Shown here piece by piece: positions 46,082 through 55,174 of a DNA stretch of 64,000 nt. Position numbers and translations under genes: made by a program. The stretch spans positions 868,001-932,000 of the forward strand of contig NZ_CP031716.1 of NCBI RefSeq assembly GCF_001696605.3. Reading direction: 5' to 3'. How positions within the stretch are numbered: position 1 is the stretch's first letter; each line of letters starts with the position of its first letter. The notes below the pieces were generated by a model. It had not been told where the DNA came from, searched no databases, and saw nothing but the letters and a program-made list of their open reading frames with translations. This DNA comes from Acinetobacter wuhouensis. Lineage in GTDB: Bacteria; Pseudomonadota; Gammaproteobacteria; Pseudomonadales; Moraxellaceae.

Positions 46082-47071
46082 TTATGGTTTAAGAATAGTT
46101 CTAAAACCAACATGGGTTGTGGCAAGATCTAGCTCTTGTGGATGACGACTACTGGTTCTAAATCTTGCACAGTAATTATTGGCACATAAAAAAGAGCCAC
46201 CTTTAATTACATAGTTTTGTGCATGGATTTGTTGTTGACGTAGATGGCTATAATCTCCCATGTGTTGATCATGGGCACCTGTATAGGGTGATGTTGTCCA
46301 TTCCCATACATTTCCAATCAAGTCATAGAGTTGAAATGCATTCGCTGGAAAGCAACCAACAGGTGCAACACCTTCAAATTGATCTTGCTGCAAATTTTGA
46401 AAAGGAAAGTTGCCTTGCCAATAATTTGCAATAGGTTGGTGTTGCTGATTTTGTGGTTCATGATGCAATGGTGTGTCATAGGTAGATTTCGCTTTTGCAG
46501 CATATTCCCATTGTTCTTCTGAGGGTAAATCTCTCTTAAGCCATAGCGCATAATGTTCAGCATCATTTTTGGTAACGTAGCGTACGGGTTCTGCAGGATT
46601 CGGGAGAGCACCGTGTTCACCATAGGGTGTTTTCCAAGTAAAGCCAGATTTGAGTTGCCACCATTGCTGAGGATGCTTTGGATCTGGACTAAATACAGCA
46701 ACTTGTCGTTGCTTTTCAGCATCTGTAATGTAATGTGTTGCATTTACAAAACTTGCAAATTGAGCAACTGTAACTTCGGTTTGATCAATCCAAAACCCAG
46801 AAATTTTACGTTTCTTTTCACCAAAATTGAGCTCATCTGGATAGGCAATATTTGAGCCGAGTTCAAAACTTCCTTCGGGAATCCAAACCATACCCGCATG
46901 CTTATCTCTTCCCCAATGATGAGGCAAGCCTGAATATTTCCCACATTTTTGTGGATCACCTAAAATTAATTGTGCTTTTGACTGGTATTGTTCATGCTCG
47001 GTATTTGATGAAACATGACAGCCTGCAAGGAGCAAGCTGACACTGATTGCAATGATGTACTTTACGATCAT
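46082..47071 (-). CDS. formylglycine-generating enzyme, lipoprotein form
   Basis: 329 residues. Lipobox SLLLAGC (Cys18), then a C-type-lectin-like FGE-sulfatase domain (about 58-327): MVWIPEGSFELGSN, IDQTEVTVAQFASFV, EPVRYVTKNDAEHYALWL, LPSEEQWEYAAK, LYDLIGNVWEWTTSPY and KGGSFLCANNYCARFRTSSRHP. The Cys pair C296/C301 matches the catalytic CxxxxC of aerobic, copper-dependent FGEs, so it is predicted active. It oxidises a sulfatase Cys to formylglycine; its start overlaps the sulfatase stop by 4 bp. The exported location is unusual. Confidence 0.93.
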   Translation of the reverse strand: MIVKYIIAISVSLLLAGCHVSSNTEHEQYQSKAQLILGDPQKCGKYSGLPHHWGRDKHAGMVWIPEGSFELGSNIAYPDELNFGEKKRKISGFWIDQTEVTVAQFASFVNATHYITDAEKQRQVAVFSPDPKHPQQWWQLKSGFTWKTPYGEHGALPNPAEPVRYVTKNDAEHYALWLKRDLPSEEQWEYAAKAKSTYDTPLHHEPQNQQHQPIANYWQGNFPFQNLQQDQFEGVAPVGCFPANAFQLYDLIGNVWEWTTSPYTGAHDQHMGDYSHLRQQQIHAQNYVIKGGSFLCANNYCARFRTSSRHPQELDLATTHVGFRTILKP

Positions 47072-48744
47072 TGTTTAAATTCCAATACACCATTTTGTTG
47101 AGTGTATTTGTTATAAACTTCAACGAGTTTAGACACTTGTTCTGGATGACTGTCTGCAAGATTATTTCGTTCGCCACGATCATCTTTGAGATTGTAAAGC
47201 TCCCACTTTCCAGTACCAAGATTGCCATTTGCTTGATAAGCAATTTTCCAATCGCCTTGTTTAGCATATTTATTGCCATGTAACTCATCAGCAAAAGCAA
47301 ATTCAGCAGGGCGAATGCTTGCTGTTTTGTTTTCTAAAGTTGATTTCCACGAAATACCTGATGGATTGTTGATTTGACGACCTTTGTATTGATCTTTTGG
47401 TACTGAAACATTGGCATATTCAAGTACAGTTGGAAATACGTCTAATACACTGGCGAAGCCATGGTAGATATTTTCAGCTTTCTTTTGATTTGGAAGTTTG
47501 ACAATAGCGGGTGCTGTGGTTGCACCTTCACCTGCAGTATCTTTCCATAAATGAAAAGGTGCAGCGCTGACCTCGGCCCAACGTGGCCCAATATAGTGAT
47601 ATGAGTTTGCAGTGCCTACAGCAGCTAATGAAGTATCGAAGCCTGTTTCTGTACCATAAGTGCCACGAACAAAGCCTTCTGCACCATTGTCAGAAACAAA
47701 GAAAATCAGGGTATTTTCATACTGTCCATTGGCTTTCAAATATTGAATCAAACGACCAATATTATCATCAAGATTTTCGACCATACCTGCGTAGACTTCC
47801 ATTTTACGCGCTTCTAAAGCTTTTTGTTCAGAGCTGAGTTCGTTCCATTTTGGATATTTAGGAATTTGAGCGGTTGCTAATGGGTCAGCCGCTTGGAAGT
47901 TTGCTGGGAGGATACCCAGTTGCTTTTGTTTCGCAATACGTGCATTACGGATCTGCTCATACCCAACATCATATTGACCTTTGTAGCGATCACTGTATTT
48001 TTGCGGCGCTTGGATCGGCCAATGTGGTGCTGTATAGGCGGCATACGCAAAGAATGGTTTTCCAGAGCGTTTCCCACTGTCTAAATATTGAATCAACTTA
48101 TCTGTATAGTAATCAGTTGAGAAGAAATCATCTGGCAAATCTGAAACAGCAATTTTTTTACCATCTTCAGTATAAGTTGCTAGCCCTGCGCGGTTGTATT
48201 GGCTTGGGTTTTGTTTGAAATGAAGATCTAAACCTTGTAATAGCGTAAATGAATGATCGAAACCTTTGGCATGTGCATTGGTTTCAGGTGTTAAACCCAA
48301 ATGCCATTTACCACTGATGTAAGTACGGTAACCATTGTCACGTAATACTTCAGCAATGGACAAAGAACGATTATTTAAATAGCCCTCATAACCAGGCTGG
48401 CCTTTTAGATGTGCTGGCGTGAGTTCCGCCATTGCACCGATTCCTGCTTGATGATGGTCTGTACCAGAAATCAATTGTGAACGAGTAGGGGAGCATGTCG
48501 GTGCTGTATGGTAGTCGGTCAGAATTCGCCCTTCTTGGGTTAGGGCATCTAAGTTAGGCGTATGAATTTCACCACCAAATGCTCCGAGATCAGAATAGCC
48601 TAAGTCATCTGCCATGATGAATAAAACATTGGGCTTTGGTTTTTGGGATATAGTTTGATTGGAATCGTGATCATCATTACAACCCGCCAGATAGAAGGTA
48701 AATAAAGCGATTGAGATTGAACTTACAAGTTTTAGTTTTTGCAT
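47068..48744 (-). CDS. arylsulfatase, lipoprotein type
   Basis: 558 residues. Signal peptide with lipobox YLAGC (Cys22). Alkaline-phosphatase-fold sulfatase: NVLFIMADDLGYSDLG (metal Asp pair), the formylglycine motif CSPTRSQLISG with Cys84 (C-x-P-x-R), GKWHLG, and VSDNGAEG. Hydrolyses sulfate esters, probably for sulfur scavenging, in the periplasm or facing it. It is co-transcribed with the FGE gene that would mature Cys84. No sulfate-transport genes adjoin. Confidence 0.95.
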   Translation of the reverse strand: MQKLKLVSSISIALFTFYLAGCNDDHDSNQTISQKPKPNVLFIMADDLGYSDLGAFGGEIHTPNLDALTQEGRILTDYHTAPTCSPTRSQLISGTDHHQAGIGAMAELTPAHLKGQPGYEGYLNNRSLSIAEVLRDNGYRTYISGKWHLGLTPETNAHAKGFDHSFTLLQGLDLHFKQNPSQYNRAGLATYTEDGKKIAVSDLPDDFFSTDYYTDKLIQYLDSGKRSGKPFFAYAAYTAPHWPIQAPQKYSDRYKGQYDVGYEQIRNARIAKQKQLGILPANFQAADPLATAQIPKYPKWNELSSEQKALEARKMEVYAGMVENLDDNIGRLIQYLKANGQYENTLIFFVSDNGAEGFVRGTYGTETGFDTSLAAVGTANSYHYIGPRWAEVSAAPFHLWKDTAGEGATTAPAIVKLPNQKKAENIYHGFASVLDVFPTVLEYANVSVPKDQYKGRQINNPSGISWKSTLENKTASIRPAEFAFADELHGNKYAKQGDWKIAYQANGNLGTGKWELYNLKDDRGERNNLADSHPEQVSKLVEVYNKYTQQNGVLEFKQ

Positions 48745-49041
48745 GGCAATGATGACGTTTTATATAAATTTATAATGAAGCTTAGCGAAAGAAGAAATGA
48801 GCTAAAAATATTAAAAAATGCTTTTTAAAGCAGAATAATTCTTGAGAAAAATTTATGCTGAACAAATCTAATATTTTGAAAAGCTATTGAAATACTTAAA
48901 TTCATTAAAAAAATACAATGAAAACAGACAAAAAAATAAAATAAGCATGTTTTTAAATTTAATTCCGACAATTTTAGTTGATTTTTATTCATTCAGCCTC
49001 ATCTTCAGTTAAAATACCGACTTCAGCTTGAGGATAGAGTT

Positions 49042-49680
49042 ATGTCGACTGAGAACACCAATGCTGCAGTTGCAGAAGAAATTCCAAACTTATTGATTAC
49101 TCCAAATGCACAGGAGTATTTAAAAGATCTATTGGAGAAACAAAATACTCCTGGAATCGGCGTTCGTGTATTTGTTGAAAATGCGGGAACTCCACGCGCT
49201 GAATGCTGCATGGCGTATAGTGCGCCTGAAGAAATTGCGCCAACAGATTACAGACAAGATTATCCAGATTTTCCTGCATTTATTGATACACCATCTATTC
49301 CGTATCTCAAAGATGCTGTGATTGATTACAACAAAGATCGTTTTGGCGGTCAGTTGACTTTCCGCGCGCCAAACTCGAAAGTGCCACGTGTAGGGCCAGA
49401 TGCGTCTATTGAAGAGCGTATTACTTATGTACTTCAAGCAGAAATTAATCCAGGTTTAGCAGGGCATGGTGGTAACTGTGCGTTGGTTGAAGTGCTTGAA
49501 GATGAAGAGCATGGTTTAACTGCAGTATTGAAATTTGGCGGTGGTTGCCAAGGTTGTTCTGCAATTGACGTAACTTTAAAGCAAGGTGTAGAAACGACAC
49601 TGAAAGAACATATACCTGAACTTGGACGCGTGGTCGATCAAACTGATCATAGCCAAGCGGATGGTGCTTATTTCAAATAA
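49042..49680 (+). CDS. nfuA: Fe-S biogenesis protein NfuA
   Basis: 212 residues. Degenerate A-type N-terminal domain (LLITPNAQEYLKDLLEKQNTPGIGVRVFVENAGTPRAEC...) fused to a C-terminal Nfu domain (about 115-190) with the cluster-binding CxxC in FGGGCQGCSAIDVTLKQGVE. Carries and delivers [4Fe-4S] clusters, notably under iron or oxidative stress. Upstream spacer (48745-49041) is AT-rich with no named site. Confidence 0.96.
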   Translation: MSTENTNAAVAEEIPNLLITPNAQEYLKDLLEKQNTPGIGVRVFVENAGTPRAECCMAYSAPEEIAPTDYRQDYPDFPAFIDTPSIPYLKDAVIDYNKDRFGGQLTFRAPNSKVPRVGPDASIEERITYVLQAEINPGLAGHGGNCALVEVLEDEEHGLTAVLKFGGGCQGCSAIDVTLKQGVETTLKEHIPELGRVVDQTDHSQADGAYFK

Positions 49681-49710
49681 TGATCTATATTGTTTGAATA
49701 TGATTGTTTA

Positions 49711-49737
49711 AAAACCTCCTTTATGGAGGTTTTTTTA
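49711..49737 (+). terminator. nfuA terminator
   Basis: AAAACCTCC / GGAGGTTTT (49711-49719, 49725-49733) with T-run. Confidence 0.88.
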
Positions 49738-49835
49738 TTTCAGTAATAAATTAATGGAAAATATTTGAATATTTAAGTTTCTTAAATGAATCTTAAATAG
49801 TCTTTATTTTTGATTGAGTTTTAGTCAAACAGTTA

Positions 49836-49866
49836 TTAATAATAAGAATAATTATCAATATTAATT
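49836..49866. promoter_or_regulatory. Fur-box-like region upstream of the TonB receptor
   Basis: The AT-rich block contains overlapping AATAAT/ATTATC hexamers, including AGAATAATTATCAATATT, similar to the GATAAT-based Fur consensus. It lies about 90 bp before the receptor gene. Iron repression is inferred. Confidence 0.55.
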
Positions 49867-49946
49867 GTAATAGTGTTCTATTTTGTTAAGCTGTGGGGCG
49901 AAATTTACATGGTTTATCCATAAATTAGCCTCTTTGGAATACTTAT

Positions 49947-52016
49947 ATGTCTAATCGTATCATCCAATCTGTGTTATCTCTCTCTATTGTTGGCATCATG
50001 ATGGGGGCTGCGCATGCAGCAGATTCACAAAAAATTTCTAATGAAACTGATTCACAAGCTCAGGAATCAGTAAAGTTACAAACGATTGTTGTGACAGCAT
50101 CTGGTTCGGAACAAGATGTGGCTGATGCTCCTGCATCAATTTCAGTCATTACAGCGGAAGAGCTACAAAAGAAATCTTATACAGATGTGATCGACGCGGT
50201 TAAAAATATTCCAGGTGTTTCAGTACAAGGTGGAGGAAACAATAAAGAAATTACCATTCGTGGTATGGGGGCAAATTATACCAAATATCTCATTGATGGA
50301 CGTCCGATCAGTGCAGGAAGAGTCGTGAATGGGAATGGTACAGATGGTGGGAAGATCGGTGCCTATTTACCACCTATCGATATGATAGAGCGAATTGAAG
50401 TTGTTCGTGGACCAATGTCATCATTACATGGCTCTGATGCCATGGGTGGTGTAATTAATATCATTACTAAAAAAGCATCATCTACGTCGTGGCAAGGCAG
50501 TATCTCTCCAGAATATACCAAGTCAAATAATGATTATGCCAATGATAGTTATGGTGTCAGCTTATACGCCACAGGCCCATTAATTAAAGATAAGTTATCA
50601 TTAAGCTTAGATGGTAACTTTCAAGGTACTGATGAAAGTGACTATATTGGCGGCGAAGGTCAAAAATCAGCATCGAGTGAATCTGAAAAGAAAATTAGAA
50701 AAATTGGAACAGGCTTGCTTTGGAGTGTCGATGAACAGAATGATATTGGTTTAAGATATGATTTTACACGACAAGAATATACGACAACTTTAGGTAAAAG
50801 TGTGGGGGTAGCGAGTCAGGCTTCAACCAATGAAAATGAAAAAGATGTTTGGACTTTAAGTCATAAAGGGAACTATGATCTGTTTTCAATTGATAGTTAC
50901 TATCAAGATGAAACGACAAAAAAAGTATATAGTGGCGCAGTCGCAGATCAAAAGCAGGAAGAATTAAAATTATTTAATACCCAAGCGTCTTTCAATATAG
51001 GCAATCATGCTTTGATCACTGGTGGTCAATATCAGCAGGAAAAAATTAAAGATACAACCAATGGCCTAGCAAGTGTTACGGGTGTAACCTCACTTGATCG
51101 CTGGTTATTTGCATTATTTGTCGAAGATCAGTGGAGTCTTACTGACGATTTCGCTTTAACAATTGGCGCTCGATATAATAAAGATGAATATTTTGGTGAC
51201 GAAATTACACCAAGAATTTATGGTGTTTATCACATAACTGATGCTTTCACTTTAAAAGGTGGTGTAAGTACAGGGTATAAACAACCGACGATTAGTCAAA
51301 TATCAGAAGGTTTTGGAAGTCGTACAGGAAAAGGGAGTGCTGTAATTATTGGTAACCCTGATTTGTCACCAGAAAAAAGTACCAGTTATGAATTTGGCTT
51401 TAATTACATCGCGCCTGAAATTGGTTTATCGACAAGTTTAATGGTCTTTAAATCTGATTTTAAAGACAAAATTGTTGAAGATCGTTTATGTGATACGCCA
51501 GGGACAACAAATAGTTCTCCTGTGTCAGAGTGGAAATGTTCTGCAAATGGGCAACCTTATCGCTTTGTGAGTCAAATGAAAAACGTTTCTGATGCAGAAA
51601 TGAAAGGTGTCGAGTTCTCTTTTAATTATGATTTACTTGATAATTTACAGGCAAATACCAACTATACCTATACTAAATCTGAGCAAAAAAGTGGTGAATT
51701 TAAAGGACAGCCTTTAAATAAAATGCCAAAGCACATGTTAAATATTGGGTTGAACTATGATGTGTCAGATGACTGGAACACTTGGATAGACTATAACTAT
51801 CGCGGCAAAACCAGTGATTATTTAAGTCGTACAACGATGGAGGCAGGTACTCCTGCTTATGGTACTTTTGATGCAGGTGTCGTTTTTAAAGCAAAACAAA
51901 AATTAAGTTTAAGTGCTGGTATTTATAATATTGCCAATAAAGAAATTACCAATAGTGAATATGACGTGGTTCTTGATGGTCGACGCTATACAGTGGGCAT
52001 GAACATCCGATTCTAA
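49947..52016 (+). CDS. TonB-dependent siderophore receptor (CirA/FepA-like)
   Basis: 689 residues. Signal peptide (about 1-25), TonB-box region LQTIVVTASG, plug domain (about 55-165: SVITAEELQKKSYTDVIDAVKNIPGVSVQ, IRGMGANYTKYLIDGRP, ERIEVVRGPMSSLHGSDAMGGVINIITKK), and a 22-strand barrel ending RRYTVGMNIRF with terminal Phe. Imports a ferric siderophore, likely catecholate type by resemblance to CirA/FepA; the ligand cannot be fixed by sequence. Upstream Fur-like box. Confidence 0.92.
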   Translation: MSNRIIQSVLSLSIVGIMMGAAHAADSQKISNETDSQAQESVKLQTIVVTASGSEQDVADAPASISVITAEELQKKSYTDVIDAVKNIPGVSVQGGGNNKEITIRGMGANYTKYLIDGRPISAGRVVNGNGTDGGKIGAYLPPIDMIERIEVVRGPMSSLHGSDAMGGVINIITKKASSTSWQGSISPEYTKSNNDYANDSYGVSLYATGPLIKDKLSLSLDGNFQGTDESDYIGGEGQKSASSESEKKIRKIGTGLLWSVDEQNDIGLRYDFTRQEYTTTLGKSVGVASQASTNENEKDVWTLSHKGNYDLFSIDSYYQDETTKKVYSGAVADQKQEELKLFNTQASFNIGNHALITGGQYQQEKIKDTTNGLASVTGVTSLDRWLFALFVEDQWSLTDDFALTIGARYNKDEYFGDEITPRIYGVYHITDAFTLKGGVSTGYKQPTISQISEGFGSRTGKGSAVIIGNPDLSPEKSTSYEFGFNYIAPEIGLSTSLMVFKSDFKDKIVEDRLCDTPGTTNSSPVSEWKCSANGQPYRFVSQMKNVSDAEMKGVEFSFNYDLLDNLQANTNYTYTKSEQKSGEFKGQPLNKMPKHMLNIGLNYDVSDDWNTWIDYNYRGKTSDYLSRTTMEAGTPAYGTFDAGVVFKAKQKLSLSAGIYNIANKEITNSEYDVVLDGRRYTVGMNIRF

Positions 52017-52026
52017 TCAGTCATGG

Positions 52027-52055
52027 AAAAAAGCCTCCGTTTACGGAGGCTTTTT
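52027..52055. terminator. bidirectional terminator
   Basis: AAAAAGCCTCCGT-TT-ACGGAGGCTTTTT, very stable, between the receptor and the convergent minus-strand pair. Confidence 0.93.
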
Positions 52056-52080
52056 ACTGTACGTCATAGAGTATTTGCAG

Positions 52081-53091
52081 TCAAATGACAGATTCAATAT
52101 TCAAAATCTTTAACGTTTCATCAGAATAATAGAACTTTTCCAAATAGATTCGAGCACGTGATTTTAAATGCTCAGAAGAAATCATGCTTTGAATCACAGG
52201 TTCAAGCAAAGCTTGTAATTCATTTTGAATCAAGGCTTCGTCGATATTAATATCATTCAAAATCAAGTCAAAAGGGCGTTCTTCATTACGGACATACCAT
52301 GTGAGGATTCCGTCGTGGACTTGTTTTTTTAAATAATCAGTTTGACGGATATGATCCCAAATCTCATGCCCCATACCCACCGTATTGGGAAGATCATTTA
52401 CTTCAACATAATTACGTAACACACCAATAGGTATCTTCTTAATCTTATGCCATAAATTAGCTTGGAAATGATAAAGCTTATTGTCATCAAACTGATGGTT
52501 GATGACTTGCTCACTCAATTGGCTAATTTTAATAATATTTTTTTGAAGATAATGTTTAACCGTATCATCTAAATTGGTATCAGTGACAGACTCTAAAACA
52601 GATTTCCCCATCTTCATAAAGCGACCAACACCTGGTACTTTTTTATTCATCACAGAATTATCAATATAATCTTGGATCGAGTGATGAATCAGCTGAGTCA
52701 GCATGCTTGAAAATGATGGATTATTCACAATACGTTTAATCAGCGCTTGGCGATGACTCGATTTACTTGCTACATATTGTGCAATTTTATCTATGGTTGC
52801 AACTGGAATAATATCTTCAATCAAGGTGTTATCATTAACTGGGTGGATTAAAGCAAAACGGATATGATCAGTAATTTGCTCAATCAAAAAACTGCTTGCA
52901 GCTGTATCTAATACTTGTTTTTGTAAAAGAGCATTAATTTGATCAAACGACCAGAGTTGTTTAAGCGGTTGCTTTCTAAACCAAAGATAAAACTCATTAA
53001 ATTCAGTTTTAATGGCTCCAGACTGAGTAAACTCTTGATCTAAAAATGAGAGTTGAGCATCGATTAATTGTTCAACGAGGGGATGTTTCAT
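52081..53091 (-). CDS. unknown 336-residue helical protein co-expressed with a lipase
   Basis: No signal peptide or membrane helix. Almost wholly alpha-helical by composition, with LWSFDQINALLQKQVLDTAASSFLIEQIT, KVPGVGRFMKMGKSVLESV and HEIWDHIRQTDYLKKQVHDGI as notable segments. Family not recognised. Its ATG overlaps the stop of the upstream alpha/beta hydrolase gene by 4 bp (ATGA), so the two are translationally coupled and probably work together. Confidence 0.75.
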   Translation of the reverse strand: MKHPLVEQLIDAQLSFLDQEFTQSGAIKTEFNEFYLWFRKQPLKQLWSFDQINALLQKQVLDTAASSFLIEQITDHIRFALIHPVNDNTLIEDIIPVATIDKIAQYVASKSSHRQALIKRIVNNPSFSSMLTQLIHHSIQDYIDNSVMNKKVPGVGRFMKMGKSVLESVTDTNLDDTVKHYLQKNIIKISQLSEQVINHQFDDNKLYHFQANLWHKIKKIPIGVLRNYVEVNDLPNTVGMGHEIWDHIRQTDYLKKQVHDGILTWYVRNEERPFDLILNDINIDEALIQNELQALLEPVIQSMISSEHLKSRARIYLEKFYYSDETLKILNIESVI

Positions 53092-54137
53092 TTTTTAGAC
53101 TCAAATTGTTCGTGTTTTTGATCAGAGAATGGATTTTGCAAAGGCTGAACTTTATTTAAAAAACTTAGATAATTTTCAGCAACACGTTCTGGTGCTTCAA
53201 GCAAAGGCATGTGTCCGACGCGTTGTAAAATAATTGGATTTTCTGGTCGTTTTAAAACGGATTTTAGCTCATTGGCTACATCAACATTAACGATTTGATC
53301 TTGCGCACCCCATAAGATTATCGTGGGTGCTTCAATATTCTTGAGCATCGTGGTAAATGTCATCGGCGTATATAGACGATTGAGCGCATCAATTTGGTTA
53401 ATGATCTTTGCAGTATCAGCTGATTTTGCAATAAACAATTTCTCTTGTTCATTTTTAATAATACTGGCAGTAAAAGGCTGATGAAACATGACTTTATTCA
53501 TCACGAAATCTAAGTCACCTTTTTGCGTAATTAAAAGCTGTTTGAGGTAAATCGGATTTCTCAGGTAGTTGGTATTGGTCGATTTAAAGATACCACCCGT
53601 ACTCATTAAAAATAAGCTTTTGGTATCAAATGGATATTGCGATGCATAAAACATGGCAATCGTACCACCTAAAGAATGACCTGCAATATTTAAATTGTCT
53701 TGAATATGTGCTGCTTCAATAAAACGGCGCAGTTGTTCTGTTACATTAGGAACAGAAAGGTCAAAATTTGCAGGAACTTGCGTTGCACCAGCAGAGGGTA
53801 AGTCTGGAATAATGACATGATAATAAGGTGTAAGGGATTTAGCGACACTATTCCAAGTATCTCGACTACTGGCTAAACCATGGATCAATAAAATGGTGGG
53901 TTTATTTTTAGGACCGCCTTCACTATAAGACCAAACGACATCTCCTACACGTAGTGTTTTAGAGTTCAAGCCTGCCCAAGATCTTTCCTCTTGTACAACC
54001 TTTAAATAGTCGATATTTTCAGCGACATTACTTGCAGCATTAGCTTGATGACTCAAAGTAACTACACCTAGAGTGCTCAGACTTAACAATAAGCTATTTA
54101 AAAAATGCAGAATTTTCTTATTGGGCAGTTCAGACAT
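53088..54137 (-). CDS. exported alpha/beta hydrolase (lipase/esterase)
   Basis: 349 residues from ATG 54137 (AGGA 9 nt upstream; the longer frame from 54167 adds no family sequence). Signal peptide or anchor about 7-35, ending ANA-like. Hydrolase core: ILLIHGLASSRDTW (oxyanion HG), nucleophile elbow NIAGHSLGGTIAMFYASQYP (Ser), acid ILWGAQDQIVN (Asp), and VGHMPLLEAPERVA (His). Acts on lipids or esters in the periplasm or outside; substrate unknown. Coupled to the next gene by a 4-bp overlap. Confidence 0.9.
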   Translation of the reverse strand: MSELPNKKILHFLNSLLLSLSTLGVVTLSHQANAASNVAENIDYLKVVQEERSWAGLNSKTLRVGDVVWSYSEGGPKNKPTILLIHGLASSRDTWNSVAKSLTPYYHVIIPDLPSAGATQVPANFDLSVPNVTEQLRRFIEAAHIQDNLNIAGHSLGGTIAMFYASQYPFDTKSLFLMSTGGIFKSTNTNYLRNPIYLKQLLITQKGDLDFVMNKVMFHQPFTASIIKNEQEKLFIAKSADTAKIINQIDALNRLYTPMTFTTMLKNIEAPTIILWGAQDQIVNVDVANELKSVLKRPENPIILQRVGHMPLLEAPERVAENYLSFLNKVQPLQNPFSDQKHEQFESKK

Positions 54138-54461
54138 GCATAGGGTTCCTAACAAATGACTTGGCATTATATAAAGTAATAATATTATTCATGATGATAT
54201 TTTTTTCAGCATTCGCTGAAAATGGACTATTTGTAAGTTTTTTGCCAAAACAAAAATTTAGAATAAAGCTAATTTGCAGCATATTCTGTGATTTTATTAG
54301 ATGAAATGAATCTAATTGTGAATTTTGCCTACATATTTTTAAAATAATTATAAGATCATGCTACATCACAAAAATTGTAACAGAGTTTATTTTTAGTCAG
54401 TGACTTTCACTTTTGACAGCATTAAAATGACCTAATCTCCACACAATGGAATAAAACACAA
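54138..54461. other. spacer between the lipase operon and the carbonic anhydrase gene
   Basis: Divergent AT-rich spacer of 324 bp. Contains a hairpin TTTTCAGC-ATTC-GCTGAAAA (54203-54222) and the motif TTTTGACAGC (about 54410) near the carbonic anhydrase gene. Promoters for both genes must lie here, but I cannot place them with confidence. Confidence 0.35.
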
Positions 54462-55076
54462 ATGCTAACTGCTCAAGAAGCTTTAGAACGTCTAAAACAG
54501 GGTAATGAACGCTTTGCCCATGGTGAAACAAATCATAATAAATTTTTGACACACCAACAGCGAACGGAGATGGTTGGGAGTCAGGAACCTTTTGCCATCA
54601 TTTTAGGTTGTTCGGATTCTCGTGTTCCTGCTGAGATGGTATTCGACCAAGGTTTTGGTGATTTATTTGTGATCCGAGTGGCGGGAAATATCGTTGCACC
54701 ATCGCAAGTGGGTAGTGTGGAATTTGCAGCAGATAGTTTTGGTTGTCCATTGGTTGTGGTTTTAGGTCATAGTCATTGTGGTGCGATTCATTCAACAATT
54801 GAAGCTTTGAAGAATCCGACAACGCCACCGTCTGCCAATCTAATGTCTATCGTCAACCGCGTGCGTCCATCAGTTGAAATCTTGATGCAAACTGAGTTGA
54901 AAGACGACCTAGATAAATTATCGATGCATGCAGTGAAATCAAATGTATTTGCATCAGTCAACCAGCTACGTCATGGGTCAGCAGTTTTAGAAAACTTGAT
55001 CGCTCAGGGCAAATTGAAAGTGGTCGGTGCTCAATATTCACTTGAAACAGGTGAAGTAGATTTTTATGATTTTTAA
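54462..55076 (+). CDS. can: beta-class carbonic anhydrase
   Basis: Interconverts CO2 and bicarbonate for carboxylation reactions and pH balance. 204 residues. Zinc ligands Cys50 and Asp52 in LGCSDSRVPAEMVFDQGFGDLFVIRVAGN, with His103 and Cys106 in LGHSHCGAI. The VASVEFAADSF-like segment (VGSVEFAADSFG) and the C-terminal GAQYSLETGEVDFYDF are typical of the E. coli Can/CynT group. Confidence 0.96.
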   Translation: MLTAQEALERLKQGNERFAHGETNHNKFLTHQQRTEMVGSQEPFAIILGCSDSRVPAEMVFDQGFGDLFVIRVAGNIVAPSQVGSVEFAADSFGCPLVVVLGHSHCGAIHSTIEALKNPTTPPSANLMSIVNRVRPSVEILMQTELKDDLDKLSMHAVKSNVFASVNQLRHGSAVLENLIAQGKLKVVGAQYSLETGEVDFYDF

Positions 55077-55130
55077 TTAAAGTGTGTAATGCTTTAAGCG
55101 TTTTAATCAAAATCTCTTAAGCTAAGACAT

Positions 55131-55160
55131 AAAAAATCCCACATAATTGTGGGATTTTTT
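55131..55160. terminator. bidirectional terminator
   Basis: AAAAAATCCCAC / GTGGGATTTTTT (55131-55142, 55149-55160) between can and the convergent FadL-like gene. Confidence 0.92.
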
Positions 55161-55174
55161 ATACCAATAAATTC

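Noticed and set aside
46318..46743. 141-codon minus-strand ORF in a second frame within the FGE gene
   Set aside because: The FGE frame has all catalytic motifs; the overlap frame has no start signal or recognisable domain.
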